A stretch of DNA of 22,147 bases from Deltaproteobacteria bacterium (GCA_019308985.1 JAFDHB010000185.1:1-22147); one strand, 5' to 3'; shown: positions 1 to 7,969, counted from the stretch's first letter. Notes: generated by a model not told the origin, from the sequence alone. Numbers and translations: made by a program.

Positions 1-114
1 GGCAAGGAATTTTTCCCGGTCACCAAGGCTTCTAAAAACCACCTTCCGCTCATTACCCCTGGAAGTGACATGATAGAAAGCCCCAGGATATTCTATTCTT
101 AGTGGACGAGCCAT
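1..114 (-). CDS. REP-associated tyrosine transposase (RayT), N-terminal fragment cut by window edge
   Basis: The minus strand from the ATG at 114 reads without a stop to the window edge, giving 38 codons. They begin MARPLRIEYPGAFYHV and continue TSRGNERKVVF. This is the characteristic N-terminus of the RayT/IS200-like Y1 transposase family (PF01797), single-strand DNA HUH transposases linked to movement of REP-type palindromes. The catalytic HUH and tyrosine residues would lie beyond the window, so activity cannot be judged. It lies about 105 bp downstream of the ORF6N remnant in the same orientation, so it is probably an insertion at the edge of the decayed restriction island. The family call is strong because this opening is very conserved. 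Confidence 0.85.
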   Translation of the reverse strand, partial: MARPLRIEYPGAFYHVTSRGNERKVVFRSLGDREKFLA

Positions 115-195
115 GATGAAATCCACAAAACTTGAACGTTAAGAATCTTGAAAACTTTCCTCCTTTTCAGACGATTTTCTCATTGTTTTGTCAAT

Positions 196-216
196 TGTGT
201 AGGCCTGACCCCGACA
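196..216 (-). repeat. GGGGTCAGGCCTACACA motif upstream of rayT
   Basis: The minus strand carries GGGGTCAGGCCTACACA about 85 bp before the rayT start and just past the ORF6N stop. From memory, motifs of the type GGGGTCAGG(T/C)CTAC often flank rayT genes in Desulfobacterota, and they may be part of the mobilised unit or its recognition sequence. The motif is seen directly; the role is inference. Confidence 0.35.
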
Positions 217-219
217 TCA

Positions 220-675
220 TTATTTTCTTGATGCAGATTTCCTTTTTCTGCCTCTGGAATAGGCTGCAGCCTCCTCTTTCACTTCAAACCCAATTTTCTT
301 CTTGGGCTTTTCCTTAGGTTCTATTAGCTGCTTTATGGCTTCGAACACGACCCTAAACTGGCGATCGTATTTCCTTTCCATCGCTTCGATTTTTCTTTTC
401 AATTCCTCATGTGTGGACAGCATCTGTCGCAGCCGCATAAAGGCCCTCATTATCGCGATATTGACTTCAATGGCCCTGTCGCTATTTAGAACGCTGGAAA
501 GCATCGCTACACCCTGCTCGGTGAAAGCGTGGACCCGCTTCGAATACTTAAGCTTAGAGGATGTCACAATTTGTGATATCCTCATAATCTCTTCCCTGGT
601 CAGTACAAACATAAAGTCTTCGGGGAACCGTTTGGCGTTCCTTCGAACGGCCTGATTTAAGGCCCTTGTTTCCAC
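220..675 (-). pseudogene. ORF6N-domain protein, 5'-truncated
   Basis: The frame encodes an ORF6N (PF10543) protein lacking its beginning. Read slightly upstream of the nominal GTG at 675 it shows [16 protein letters not shown], the middle of the usual ORF6N motif, followed by [10 protein letters not shown] and [13 protein letters not shown]. An in-frame stop lies just before LYGV, so the first 30 or so residues are gone. The C-terminal half is a basic, helical tail with a coiled-coil-like segment (about residues 90-120) and a Lys/Arg-rich end. ORF6N proteins occur in phages and as accessory genes in type I restriction loci, where their role is not well defined. The upstream join is to hsdR sequence in another frame. 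A short product from the GTG is possible, but the domain would be incomplete. Confidence 0.8.
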
Positions 676-678
676 TCC

Positions 679-2221
679 GTAGAGCCTCTATCTGCTCCGG
701 GTTCTCTCTGACAAATCTCTCAAATTCCTGGAGGTAGTCTCGAGGCGCTAGCTTACTCCCGTCTTTGGCCCTGAAAATGATTTTTGAGTCCACATAGTCT
801 TCCACCCCATTGGCTCGAATGAATTTCTTCTTGGGCCGAGGATAATTTTCGCATAAATCCAGGAAGGCCTCGCTTTGCAAAATGCCAATGGTTTGCTGCC
901 ATTGCTCCTCAAGCCGCACATGCAATGTTTGAGCAAAATCGGCCAGATCACACTTCAGGATATAGGTGAACTGCTCTCTGCCCTCCTGGGTGATATTCTT
1001 GGAAATTCTGTGAAGCCTCTTGGACAAAACTCGAATATTATATTCTCTGTCTTCATTATCAGCGATGGCCTGGACAATTTCACGGATGGTCTTTGTGGCC
1101 TTAGCCGGTGCCTCGGCCGTAATGCCCGTAATCTTCCTGAAGTATTCCAGAAGGGTCCCATCGAAGCAATCAAAGACCGTAAAGTGGGTCTTATGAATCT
1201 CGGGGCAGCGGCGCGTGCCCCTTCCCATCATCTGCTCAAACAGGATCCTGGACTTTACGGGCCGCATAAAGACGATATTCTCTATCCTTGGTATGTCCAC
1301 TCCTGTTGAGAGCATATCCACTGTGACCACGATGCCGGGCTTTTGCCTGTTTCTGAACTCCCGGATCTTCTGAAGCGGCCTGTCCACTGACGGGCTGCCG
1401 GTAATCTTCTGGACAAAATCTTCACCCCGCCCGAACTCCTCCCTCAAGATGGCGACCAACTGATCGCAGTGGGATATGTGGGGGATGTCATTCTGGGCAA
1501 ATACAAGGGTCTTTGGGAACCGCCCCAACTGTTTTTCCTGGTCCAAGAGATACTTCTTGATCTCCTGCACGATCTTTCTGTTTCTGTCCGGGGCTGACCA
1601 GTCAATCTCCGTGGTAGGGGCTGGAAGCTCCCTTTCGTCTTCTAGGATGTCGAAGCTGAGCTGACCGGTATGGGTATCAATGAGGGTGACCTCCTCTCCC
1701 TCCTTAAGAAAGACGCCTTTTAGGGTAATATCCGATTTGATGGCAATGGCATCGTAGTCCACAAGGAAGCCTTCACGGACCGCCCGCTCATAATCATAGC
1801 GAAAGACGATCTGCTTGAAAAAGGCCGTGGTATGGGCCGCTGGTGTCGCGGTAAGGCCAATTTTGATCCCATCAAAGTGCATCAGGACCTCACGCCACTT
1901 GCTCTCTTCTTGGGCCGTGTACCCGCGATGGCACTCATCTGCAATGATCACATCAAATGCGTGGATGGGGATGTCCAGTTTGGTGGCATCGCTGTCGTCA
2001 TCTCGATCACCTGATGGGGGGCCAAACATCCCTTCGTGCCCGAACAAGTTGATACGCATCCGTTGGATGGTGGAGACATAGACGAAGGCGTCCCTGCTGC
2101 TCGGGTCCGTGAGGTACTTTGAGGGCATTTGTTTGAAATCAAACCTGGTGTTCTCGTCCAGGTCCTCCTTCTGAATCTTCTGGCTGTAAACCTCATAAAT
2201 CTGATCAAACTTCAGGCCTGA
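679..2221 (-). pseudogene. hsdR: Type I restriction enzyme R subunit (HsdR), truncated at both ends
   Basis: About 514 residues of an EcoEI-type HsdR, the ATP-dependent translocase and nuclease subunit of type I restriction enzymes. It begins at GLKFDQIYEVYSQ and ends at [10 protein letters not shown]. Helicase motifs retained are DECH (DVIIADECHRGY), GLTATP, the STGVDIP segment and motif VI as QMMGRGTR. The N-terminal nuclease domain and the Walker A motif are absent, and the C-terminal domain is cut just as it starts. The open frame is longer (554-2377), but its first 52 codons are radC sequence and its last 40 or so are ORF6N sequence, both read out of frame. No hsdM or hsdS lies in the window. 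The missing Walker A and nuclease make it non-functional as a restriction subunit. Confidence 0.88.
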
Positions 2222-2984
2222 AGACTTCCCGCGGATGGGCCAGACTCTTGTTTGAGAGACCGACTGTGATCTGTTCCGTCTTGATGACATAGTGTTTTTC
2301 GTTGAGAAGGACCACATGAAGTTCCTCTTTAGTCGCCTCATGTGCCAACCTAGCGAAGTGAGCTTTGCAAAAGGCAAGGCTATCGGAAGTGCTCCTGATC
2401 CTAAAAGCTGGTTCCGGTTCAGCTCCCTTCTGATCGGCCAGTCTTTTCCCCAGTTCGAGGGCGGCCATAATCTGGCAATATGCGGTCCTCCCTATGGACT
2501 TGCTGATTTGCTTCAATTCACCCCTAGCCTTCTGCGAGAGGTCCTGGAGGTTGTCACCAAAAAGGGCTGCCAGTTTTTCACCGGCCTGAATAGCAGACTC
2601 CCCATGGAGGCCCGAGCGGATAAGGGTGGCTAGGAGTTCGGAGGTCTTTAGTTCCGCAGCTCCAAGACGGAGGAGGCGTTCCCTGGGACGATCTAGAGAC
2701 GGGGATCTCTTGATCGTAGGAGAAAAAACCCGATGGTCGATCCAGCGGCCTGGGTTGAATCTTTTCTTTTTCTCTGACCAGGAATACCGAGGGTTTGATT
2801 TCAAGCCGTCCTGAGTGAGGTAGCCATCCCGAACCAGTTCGCCGATGATCCTGCCTATAAAGGGCTTCTGTTCACTCTTCAGCGGCCCATAGATATCGGG
2901 CTTCCTAAAGGATTCTTTGGCCAGAAGTGCATTAAGCACGGACTGATATCTTTGAAACCGTTCTGAATCTGACGGTGTTTTCAT
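2205..2984 (-). pseudogene. radC: RadC-like JAB-domain protein with N-terminal winged-helix extension, 3'-truncated
   Basis: Residues from about 95 on match RadC: PRERLLRLGAAELKTSELLATL is a degenerate form of the family opening, followed by a helix-hairpin-helix region and the start of the JAB domain (LHVVLLNEKHYVI, then SLAHPREVFRP). The frame then stops at EV, before the HxHPSG...D metal-binding motif, so the putative catalytic centre is missing. The first 75 or so residues are an unusual extension that looks like a winged helix (KPDIYGPLKSEQKPFIGRIIG...). The nominal long frame starts with TTG at 2990; ATG at 2984 is preferred, though no good ribosome site is visible. RadC-family genes are common passengers of genomic islands. 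The 3' end runs straight into hsdR. Confidence 0.82.
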
Positions 2985-3111
2985 TTTCAAAAATATTGAT
3001 TCTCAAGCAAGTTGTGTCTTGGTGAATCCCTTCCCAGTCAGGTCAATAGTTGCTAGGGTTTTGCTTCCATACCTTATCAAAGCGGCAGATTTGGTAATAG
3101 GTCGGAAAAAC

Positions 3112-3145
3112 AAAAACCCCGCTTCGCGCAACGGACGGGGTTTTT
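3112..3145 (-). terminator. Rho-independent terminator (bidirectional)
   Basis: AAAAACCCCG at 3112-3121 pairs perfectly with CGGGGTTTTT at 3136-3145 around a 14-nt loop. On the minus strand the 3' arm is followed by TTTTTG and then another T run, so it can terminate transcription of the ATPase gene upstream. The stem also ends in a T run on the plus strand. Confidence 0.8.
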
Positions 3146-3297
3146 CAAATTACTCGGTTCATAGTACCCCCTGGGGGAAAGGTTGAAGCTAATGTTATGA
3201 AAATTTCAGAAAAATTACTTGAAATTGGGAGTTTTGTCAATTCCTTTAGGGGAACGGGGTCATGGTCTAAGGTAGGAGGTGCTGGATACCGGCCGCT

Positions 3298-3334
3298 GCC
3301 CCCGCACTTGATCCGGGGTTCGCGGGAATGACGG
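3298..3334. repeat. Dispersed palindromic repeat (CCCGCACTTGAT...GCGGGAATGAC type)
   Basis: The block reads CCCCGCACTTGATCCGGGG followed by TTCGCGGGAATGACGGGG. The sequence type (reverse complement CATTCCCGCGAA...) is widespread in intergenic regions of many bacteria. It can fold through the CCCG/CGGG arms. Identification is from memory of the sequence type. Confidence 0.55.
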
Positions 3335-3349
3335 GGAGGGGGATGGTGT

Positions 3350-3402
3350 GATGAGATTGCTTCATCGCCCCGCTGGGCGCGGGACTCCTCGCAATGACAG
3401 CG
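3350..3402. repeat. Dispersed repeat (GAGATTGCTTCATCGCCCCG...CTCCTCGCAATGACAG type)
   Basis: The block begins GAGATTGCTTCATCGCC and ends CTCCTCGCAATGACAG. This is a familiar intergenic repeat of Desulfobacterota and other bacteria. It has an internal GCCCCGC/GCGCGGG-like GC-rich fold. It lies immediately beside the previous repeat, giving a composite repeat island downstream of the ATPase gene. Confidence 0.6.
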
Positions 3403-3518
3403 GGAAGAGGCTGCTCGGAATGACAAAAGAAAGAGGACTAAGTATGATAGCGTGCGTGATATGGGCATGACGGGCTGCAAAAGGGGAGGATGGAAAGGAG
3501 GCCATGTCTGGGCCTGGG

Positions 3519-4667
3519 TTAAAGCATTTGTGATTGGGATATGTATTTTCTGATCCATCTCTTGAAAAACAGATCCAGGATTTCGTACCGGCCTTCCTCT
3601 TTATCCACGATGTCCTTCTGGATCAGGCTCTTCAGCGCCCTCACCATGACCGAGGGCTGGGTTATTTTGAACTTCCTGAGGGCCTCGCTGCGAAAGGGAT
3701 TCTCCCCGGGGGCGGTCTGGGCCAGGATGACCAGGGCCTGCCTCTGGCGCCGGGTCAGCAGATCCCAGGTATTTATATAGGCGCTCGCCTCACGCCGCAA
3801 AAGAAAATCCACTGCCAGTGCGACATCTTCCGGCTGGATCCGCTGCCCCTCAATAATGTCATAGAGAATGTGACAGAGGTATTGGGTGTAATAGGGATGA
3901 CACTCAGTCACTTGGATGATCTTCTCCAGGGCACTGGTTTCAAGGCCTACTTTCACGCCGGCGAATTTCTTTTTTATGATCCTGCGCAGCTCGTCGGAAG
4001 GCATCCTGCCAAGGGGAAAGATCTTACCGCTTCTGTAGAATGGCCGGTTGGGGTTGGAGAAGAGGTCGGAGAGAAGGTGCTTTTTGCTCCCTACGAACAT
4101 GTAGCACACCCGGCGTTGGGCCTGGATGGCACTGCGCAAGCGCCTTTCGGTCTTTTCACCGTCGGTCTCGATAATCTGTTGGAACTCATCAAAGACGACC
4201 ACTCCATATCTCCTTTTCCTGGCCAGGTAATGCTCCAGGGCCCAGATTACCTCCTCAAAGGTCTCCGCCTCCTGGCTCCGGTCAAAGCCTACGCTCCACT
4301 GGGGATTGCCCGCCGGGTCAATGCCCATGGTCAGATGGAGTCGTGAGAAAAGCTCGCGCATCAGCTTTTTCGTCTTCTCGTAAGGGCTTAGGGCCCGCGC
4401 AATTGAGCGAGCATACTCTTCGATGAACTCCTCAAGCCCGGATATGGGATACAAGTCCACATAGACTCCGACAATCCCATGCTTTGTCGCCTCTTCAAGG
4501 ACCTTGTGGACGAGGGATGTCTTGCCCAACCTGCGCTGGGAAAAGACGATGACGTGTTGACGGGAGCGGATATCTTCCAGGAGCTCCCGGATCTCAGCTT
4601 CGCGGTCCCAGAAGTTGCCTCCCGTTACCTTGCCCCCGTATTGAAAAGGGTTCTTGAAGCGTTTCAT
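3519..4667 (-). CDS. Archaeal-type AAA ATPase (ATPase_2 / PF01637 family)
   Basis: A 382-residue P-loop protein. The N-terminus (NPFQYGGKVTGGNFWDREAEI) is the usual opening of archaeal-type ATPases that are relatives of STAND/ORC-like NTPases. Walker A is SQRRLGKTS at about residues 43-51, with Ser where many members have Gly; Walker B is VVVFDE at about 156-161; a sensor-like segment MFVGSKKHL follows. The last 80 or so residues (LTRRQRQALVILAQ..., ITQPSVMVRALKSLIQKDIV) look like a winged helix. Cellular role is unknown in this family; members are found with mobile elements and defence genes, but no partner is evident here. The gene stands alone, preceded by a tandem 14-bp repeat and followed about 370 bp later by a terminator. 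Confidence 0.85.
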   Translation of the reverse strand: MKRFKNPFQYGGKVTGGNFWDREAEIRELLEDIRSRQHVIVFSQRRLGKTSLVHKVLEEATKHGIVGVYVDLYPISGLEEFIEEYARSIARALSPYEKTKKLMRELFSRLHLTMGIDPAGNPQWSVGFDRSQEAETFEEVIWALEHYLARKRRYGVVVFDEFQQIIETDGEKTERRLRSAIQAQRRVCYMFVGSKKHLLSDLFSNPNRPFYRSGKIFPLGRMPSDELRRIIKKKFAGVKVGLETSALEKIIQVTECHPYYTQYLCHILYDIIEGQRIQPEDVALAVDFLLRREASAYINTWDLLTRRQRQALVILAQTAPGENPFRSEALRKFKITQPSVMVRALKSLIQKDIVDKEEGRYEILDLFFKRWIRKYISQSQML

Positions 4668-4687
4668 GTCTCTTTCTTTAACCTCTT

Positions 4688-4715
4688 GTTATTAACAGTA
4701 TGTTATTAACAGTAT
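4688..4715 (-). promoter_or_regulatory. Perfect tandem 14-bp repeat before the ATPase start
   Basis: GTTATTAACAGTAT occurs at 4688-4701 and again immediately at 4702-4715, then a third partial GTTA begins. On the minus strand this is ATACTGTTAATAAC twice, ending about 20 nt before the ATG at 4667, with an AAAGAAAGAGA ribosome-site-like sequence between. Position and periodicity (14 bp) suggest an operator or core promoter overlapping the transcription start. A chance tandem duplication is the alternative. Confidence 0.45.
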
Positions 4716-4911
4716 GTTACCGAAGAGGAAATGTAAAGACTTTTTTCTGAGGGGAGGTGAAATCTCCAAGGCCGCCAAAATCAAAACAAATTTATCGTGG
4801 TGAGCCGTGTTCTACCGGTTGCCATATGGGATTGAATCGCTTAAAATACCATTCTTTCAAGGGGCTACTCCGATAGCCTGGGACTGATTTTGGAGCATGG
4901 AGAATAGAGCC

Positions 4912-6122
4912 ATGAAAAAATTCACCCTTGAGCAATGGGAAGAGAAATACATCAAAGGAGACATCAAGAGGTTCGATCAGCGAAACACCATGTTCAACAG
5001 GCCCGGATGGGATAAGAGTATACACGGAGCGGTAGACAGTTGGGCTATTGCCGGAACGATAAAGGACAGGCCGGGCTATTACCTGGAGGACTGGGCCCTT
5101 CACTGGGCGAGCCGGCGGGGCACCCTCTTCGGGCTCTTCAATACCTCCAAGCCCAACCCCGGCAAATCCTCCATGGCCCTCATGAAAGCCATGGCCTCTA
5201 TAGTTCCGAGCGGCCAAACCATGATGCCCCGCCAGCCCCCGGAGGGGGCAAGGATTCATGACCCCAGCCCCGAGGCCTTGACCAGTAAGATCAAGAAGGC
5301 TGCGCTCTGGTTCGGGGCGGATCTCGTCGGGATATGCAGGCTTGACCGGCGATGGGTTTACTCTCACACCTATGATGCCCCTCCCTATAGCGGCACAAAA
5401 GACGACAGGAGTACCAGTGGGCCGTGGTCATGTGCTTTGAACAGAGCTACGACCTTCTCTCCTACTACCCGACCCTGGATTCAAATGCCGCCAGCAGCAT
5501 GGGATACAGCAGGATGGCCATCACCAACCACTACCTCTCGGCCTTTATAAGAAACATGGGCTACAAGGCAATAGACTGCACAACGAACGATGTCGCCCTT
5601 TCCATCCCTTTGGCCATGCAGGCCGGTCTTGGGGATATCGGGAGGCATGGATTGCTCATTACCCGAAAGTACGGACCAAGGGTAAGGATAACGCAGATAC
5701 TCACCGATCTACCCCTCATCCCTGACTCCCCGATTGACTTCGGCGTTACTGAATTTTGCGAGGTTTGCATGGTCTGTGCAGAAAAGTGCCCCTCTCAGTC
5801 AATCCTCTACGGGGGAAGGACCACTGAGCCCAACAGTGTGTCAAATGTGGGAGGCGCATTGAAATGGCCCATCCATGCGGAGACATGCAGGATGTACTGG
5901 GGAAGAAAGAATCAGGGGTGCACCGTGTGTATGGCGTGCTGCCCCTATAACAAACCTGACACTGCATTCCACCGAATGGTAAGATGGTTTACGGATCATG
6001 CGAGATGGGGAGACCGGTTCTATGTTTGGATGGACAAGCTTGTCGGCTATGGAAAGCCCAAGCCTGCCGACAGGTTCTGGGAGGAATGGGATCCAAAAAG
6101 GAAGTTCAAACCATGGGAGTAA
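4912..6122 (+). pseudogene. Reductive-dehalogenase-like corrinoid/iron-sulfur protein, one-base frameshift
   Basis: Two overlapping frames join into one protein of about 403 residues. The first has the RdhA-like opening (DIKRFDQRNTMFNRPGWD). The second (EYQWAVVMCFEQSYDLLSYYP onward) has AGLGDIGRHGLLIT and two ferredoxin-type clusters near the end: CEVCMVCAEKCP (about 5758-5792), then a distant Cys with GCTVCMACCP (about 5914-5945). The frame change fits loss of one A in the AAAA run at 5397-5400. Family members reduce organohalides or act as corrinoid reductases; the substrate cannot be told. There is no Tat signal (no RR motif), so a repaired product would be cytoplasmic, unlike respiratory RdhA, and no rdhB anchor gene is adjacent. 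ATG 4912 is chosen because GGAG lies 9 nt before it; the ATG at 4897 has almost no spacing. It may be intact if the shift is a sequencing error. Confidence 0.8.
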
Positions 6123-7191
6123 CGACCCTGCCTTTATCGCCCAGGTAGGCCGTAAGAGCATCAAAGACCCTGTTAACAGTAATACTCTTCATGCATTTCC
6201 TGTGGGAGCAACGTTTCTTGAAACAGGGACTGCAATCCAGAGGTTCCCTTATGACAGTATGTTCCGTGCCGTAGGGACCCGTCCTCCATGGAGCCGTAGG
6301 CCCGAAGAGCGCTACAACGGGGCATTTCATAGCTGCAGCGATATGCATAGGACCGGTGTCCGTACTCACCAAGAGTGCGCATCGGGAATAGAGATAGGCT
6401 AACTCCTTAAGAGTGGTTTTTCCGGCAAGGTTTAGGGGCTCGGCCTTCATTTCTCGGATTATGGCATCAACGATAGACCTGTCCTTTGTGCTCCCGGTAA
6501 ATACCACCTTGCACGGCGTTTCCTCTTCGATCCTGTCTGCGAGGAAAGCAAACTTGTGATCATCCCAGAGCTTTGTCTTCCATTTGGCCACTGGATTGAT
6601 CGCTACCATGGTCACCCCTTCCAGTCCTTTTTCGTGGATGATGTGGTCTATGGCCTCCCTCTCTGCAGGCCTGATGGGTATCTTTCCATCCCAGGAGTCT
6701 TTCCTGCATCCGAGGATCTCCGCTGTTTGCAGATATCGTTCCAAGGCGTGCTGGTCCATCTCCACCTCGTGGGCCTTTTCCGTCAAGAAAATGGAGCTAC
6801 CCTCTGTTCCAAAGGAGAAACCTATCTTTCGCCTTCCCCTTGCAATGCCGGTCAGGATGCCGCTTTTCAGCAATCCGTGGAGATCAATAACAAGATCGTA
6901 TTCCCTTGAGCGAAATTCCCTTACAAAACTCCTCGCCTGCCTGAAGACCTCACGCCAATGCCTCCAAGGTCTCAGGATTTGTCTCTGCCAGGTCTTCCTC
7001 CGGGAAACGATCACCTGGTCAATGGCTTCATGCCCTTCAATGATCTGGCTTGCATCCTCTTCCACCACCCAGTCTATCCTGGAACCGGGGTAACATTTCC
7101 GCAAAACATCCAAAAGGGGCAGCGTATGTACCACGTCTCCTATGGCGCTCAGTTTGACTATCAAGATGCTTTTAGGATTCTCTTTCACCAC
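6106..7191 (-). CDS. waaC: Lipopolysaccharide heptosyltransferase I (WaaC/RfaC-like, GT9)
   Basis: A 361-residue glycosyltransferase family 9 protein. It has the N-terminal ILIVKLSAIGDVVHTLPLL motif, DLVIDLHGLLKSG, the STDTGPMHIAAA signature near the C-terminal nucleotide-sugar site, and VALFGPTAPWRTGPYG. WaaC transfers the first L-glycero-D-manno-heptose from ADP-heptose to Kdo on the cytoplasmic face of the inner membrane; WaaC rather than WaaF is favoured by the SAIGDVVHTLP opening. The start is one of two adjacent GTG codons (7191 or 7188) and overlaps the end of gmhB by about 20 bp, indicating translational coupling. The 3' end overlaps the convergent reductive-dehalogenase-like gene by 17 bp. 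The C-terminus has a Cys cluster (CSPCFKKRCSHRKC), also common in family members. Confidence 0.87.
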   Translation of the reverse strand: MVKENPKSILIVKLSAIGDVVHTLPLLDVLRKCYPGSRIDWVVEEDASQIIEGHEAIDQVIVSRRKTWQRQILRPWRHWREVFRQARSFVREFRSREYDLVIDLHGLLKSGILTGIARGRRKIGFSFGTEGSSIFLTEKAHEVEMDQHALERYLQTAEILGCRKDSWDGKIPIRPAEREAIDHIIHEKGLEGVTMVAINPVAKWKTKLWDDHKFAFLADRIEEETPCKVVFTGSTKDRSIVDAIIREMKAEPLNLAGKTTLKELAYLYSRCALLVSTDTGPMHIAAAMKCPVVALFGPTAPWRTGPYGTEHTVIREPLDCSPCFKKRCSHRKCMKSITVNRVFDALTAYLGDKGRVVTPMV

Positions 7192-7768
7192 CCGGCTCTA
7201 CCTTCCCTATTATCCAATTGGCAGCACCAAGGAGATCATCGGCAACGTGATCCGGTGCCGGCTTACCTGGGAGGATGTACTCTATCTCGCCCAGTCCGTA
7301 CCCGGTCTTCACCAATATTCCCTTGATGTTCAAACGCTTGGAAAGCTCTATCTCCGTGTAGCGGTCACCTATCACGAAAGAGTTTTTCATATCTATGTCA
7401 AAGGAGCGGCATGCCTCCTCTACCAGCCCTGTCTTGGGTTTTCGGCAGTTGCATTGCACGGTGTATTCGGGGACACTGCCTGTAGGATAGTGTGGGCAGA
7501 AGAAGATACCGTCGATGCGGGCGTCGTGTTTCTTCAGGGTTTCCCTCATGAGTTCGTGCACCCTGTGGACCAGATCCACTGGGAAATAACCCCTTGCCAC
7601 ACCGGACTGGTTGGATATCACGATGACCAGCAGATCCCTCTCATTCAACAATCTTATTGCTTCCGCGACCCCTGGCAGCATCTTGAATCTGCTCAAGTGA
7701 TTGATGTACCCCATCTGTTCGTTGATGGTTCCGTCCCGGTCAATAAATACCGCAGGTCTTCCTTTCAC
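7172..7768 (-). CDS. gmhB: D-glycero-D-manno-heptose-1,7-bisphosphate 7-phosphatase
   Basis: A 198-residue HAD-family phosphatase that removes the 7-phosphate from heptose bisphosphate during ADP-heptose synthesis in the cytoplasm. Motifs are FIDRDGT (nucleophile Asp and acid/base Asp), VISNQSGVARG, the GmhB-type zinc-binding CPHYP...CNCRKP, and FVIGDR. The open frame reaches an upstream ATG at 7810, but GTG at 7768 is preferred. AAGGAG lies 6 nt before it (7775-7780), the protein then has the usual family length, and the extra residues are encoded by the end of the inverted-repeat element at 7786-7969. It feeds ADP-heptose to the flanking waaC and waaF products; gmhA and hldE are not in the window. 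Confidence 0.9.
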   Translation of the reverse strand: MKGRPAVFIDRDGTINEQMGYINHLSRFKMLPGVAEAIRLLNERDLLVIVISNQSGVARGYFPVDLVHRVHELMRETLKKHDARIDGIFFCPHYPTGSVPEYTVQCNCRKPKTGLVEEACRSFDIDMKNSFVIGDRYTEIELSKRLNIKGILVKTGYGLGEIEYILPGKPAPDHVADDLLGAANWIIGKVEPGGERES

Positions 7769-7785
7769 CTTTATCTCCTTTGAAA

Positions 7786-7969
7786 CCGAATTTCGCAAGG
7801 GTTGGGGCAAAACTCAGAATTGCAAACCCTTTTTTTTGATCTTTCCTATTCACCTTTTTGGTGAATTGATTTTCAAGGGTAGGGGAGCCTTTAGGCCTAC
7901 AAGTAGCCAATATTCTGAAGAATTTGGGATCGTAAACGATCCCCTACCCGAGAGCCTTGCGAAATTCGG
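7786..7969. mobile_element. 184-bp MITE-like element with perfect 15-bp inverted ends
   Basis: CCGAATTTCGCAAGG at 7786-7800 is repeated in perfect inverted orientation (CCTTGCGAAATTCGG) at 7955-7969. Similarity extends a few bases further out. Inside are a hairpin ATTCACC/GGTGAAT (7848-7866), a second inverted pair GGGTAGGGGA/TCCCCTACCC (7877-7886 and 7940-7949), and a hairpin GGGATCGT/ACGATCCC (7926-7943). There is no coding capacity. It looks like a non-autonomous miniature transposable element or intergenic structural repeat lying between waaF and gmhB. It may be transcribed as part of the operon and form an extended RNA fold there. Confidence 0.7.

Larger units (their letters stand above)
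2991..3518. other. Gene-free spacer with terminator and dispersed repeats
   Basis: No convincing gene is present. The spacer holds a terminator (3112-3145), a short CCCCC/GGGGG palindrome at 3168-3178, an A/T hairpin (AATTTCA at 3202-3208 with TGAAATT at 3220-3226), and two repeat blocks (3298-3334 and 3350-3400). The 137-codon minus-strand frame covering 3145-3558 is only a read-through of these repeats. Confidence 0.7.

Noticed and set aside
3145..3558. Minus-strand 137-codon frame
   Set aside because: It reads through two dispersed intergenic repeats (CHCEESRAQRGDEAI-type translation) and overlaps the end of the ATPase gene; no protein family signal.
3534..4346. Plus-strand frame of 270 codons antisense to the ATPase
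   Set aside because: Shadow of the ATPase gene, which has clear Walker motifs on the minus strand.
5395..5425. Programmed -1 frameshift in the reductive-dehalogenase-like gene
   Set aside because: No X XXY YYZ slippery heptamer in the correct frame and no evident downstream pseudoknot; a lost base in AAAA is simpler.
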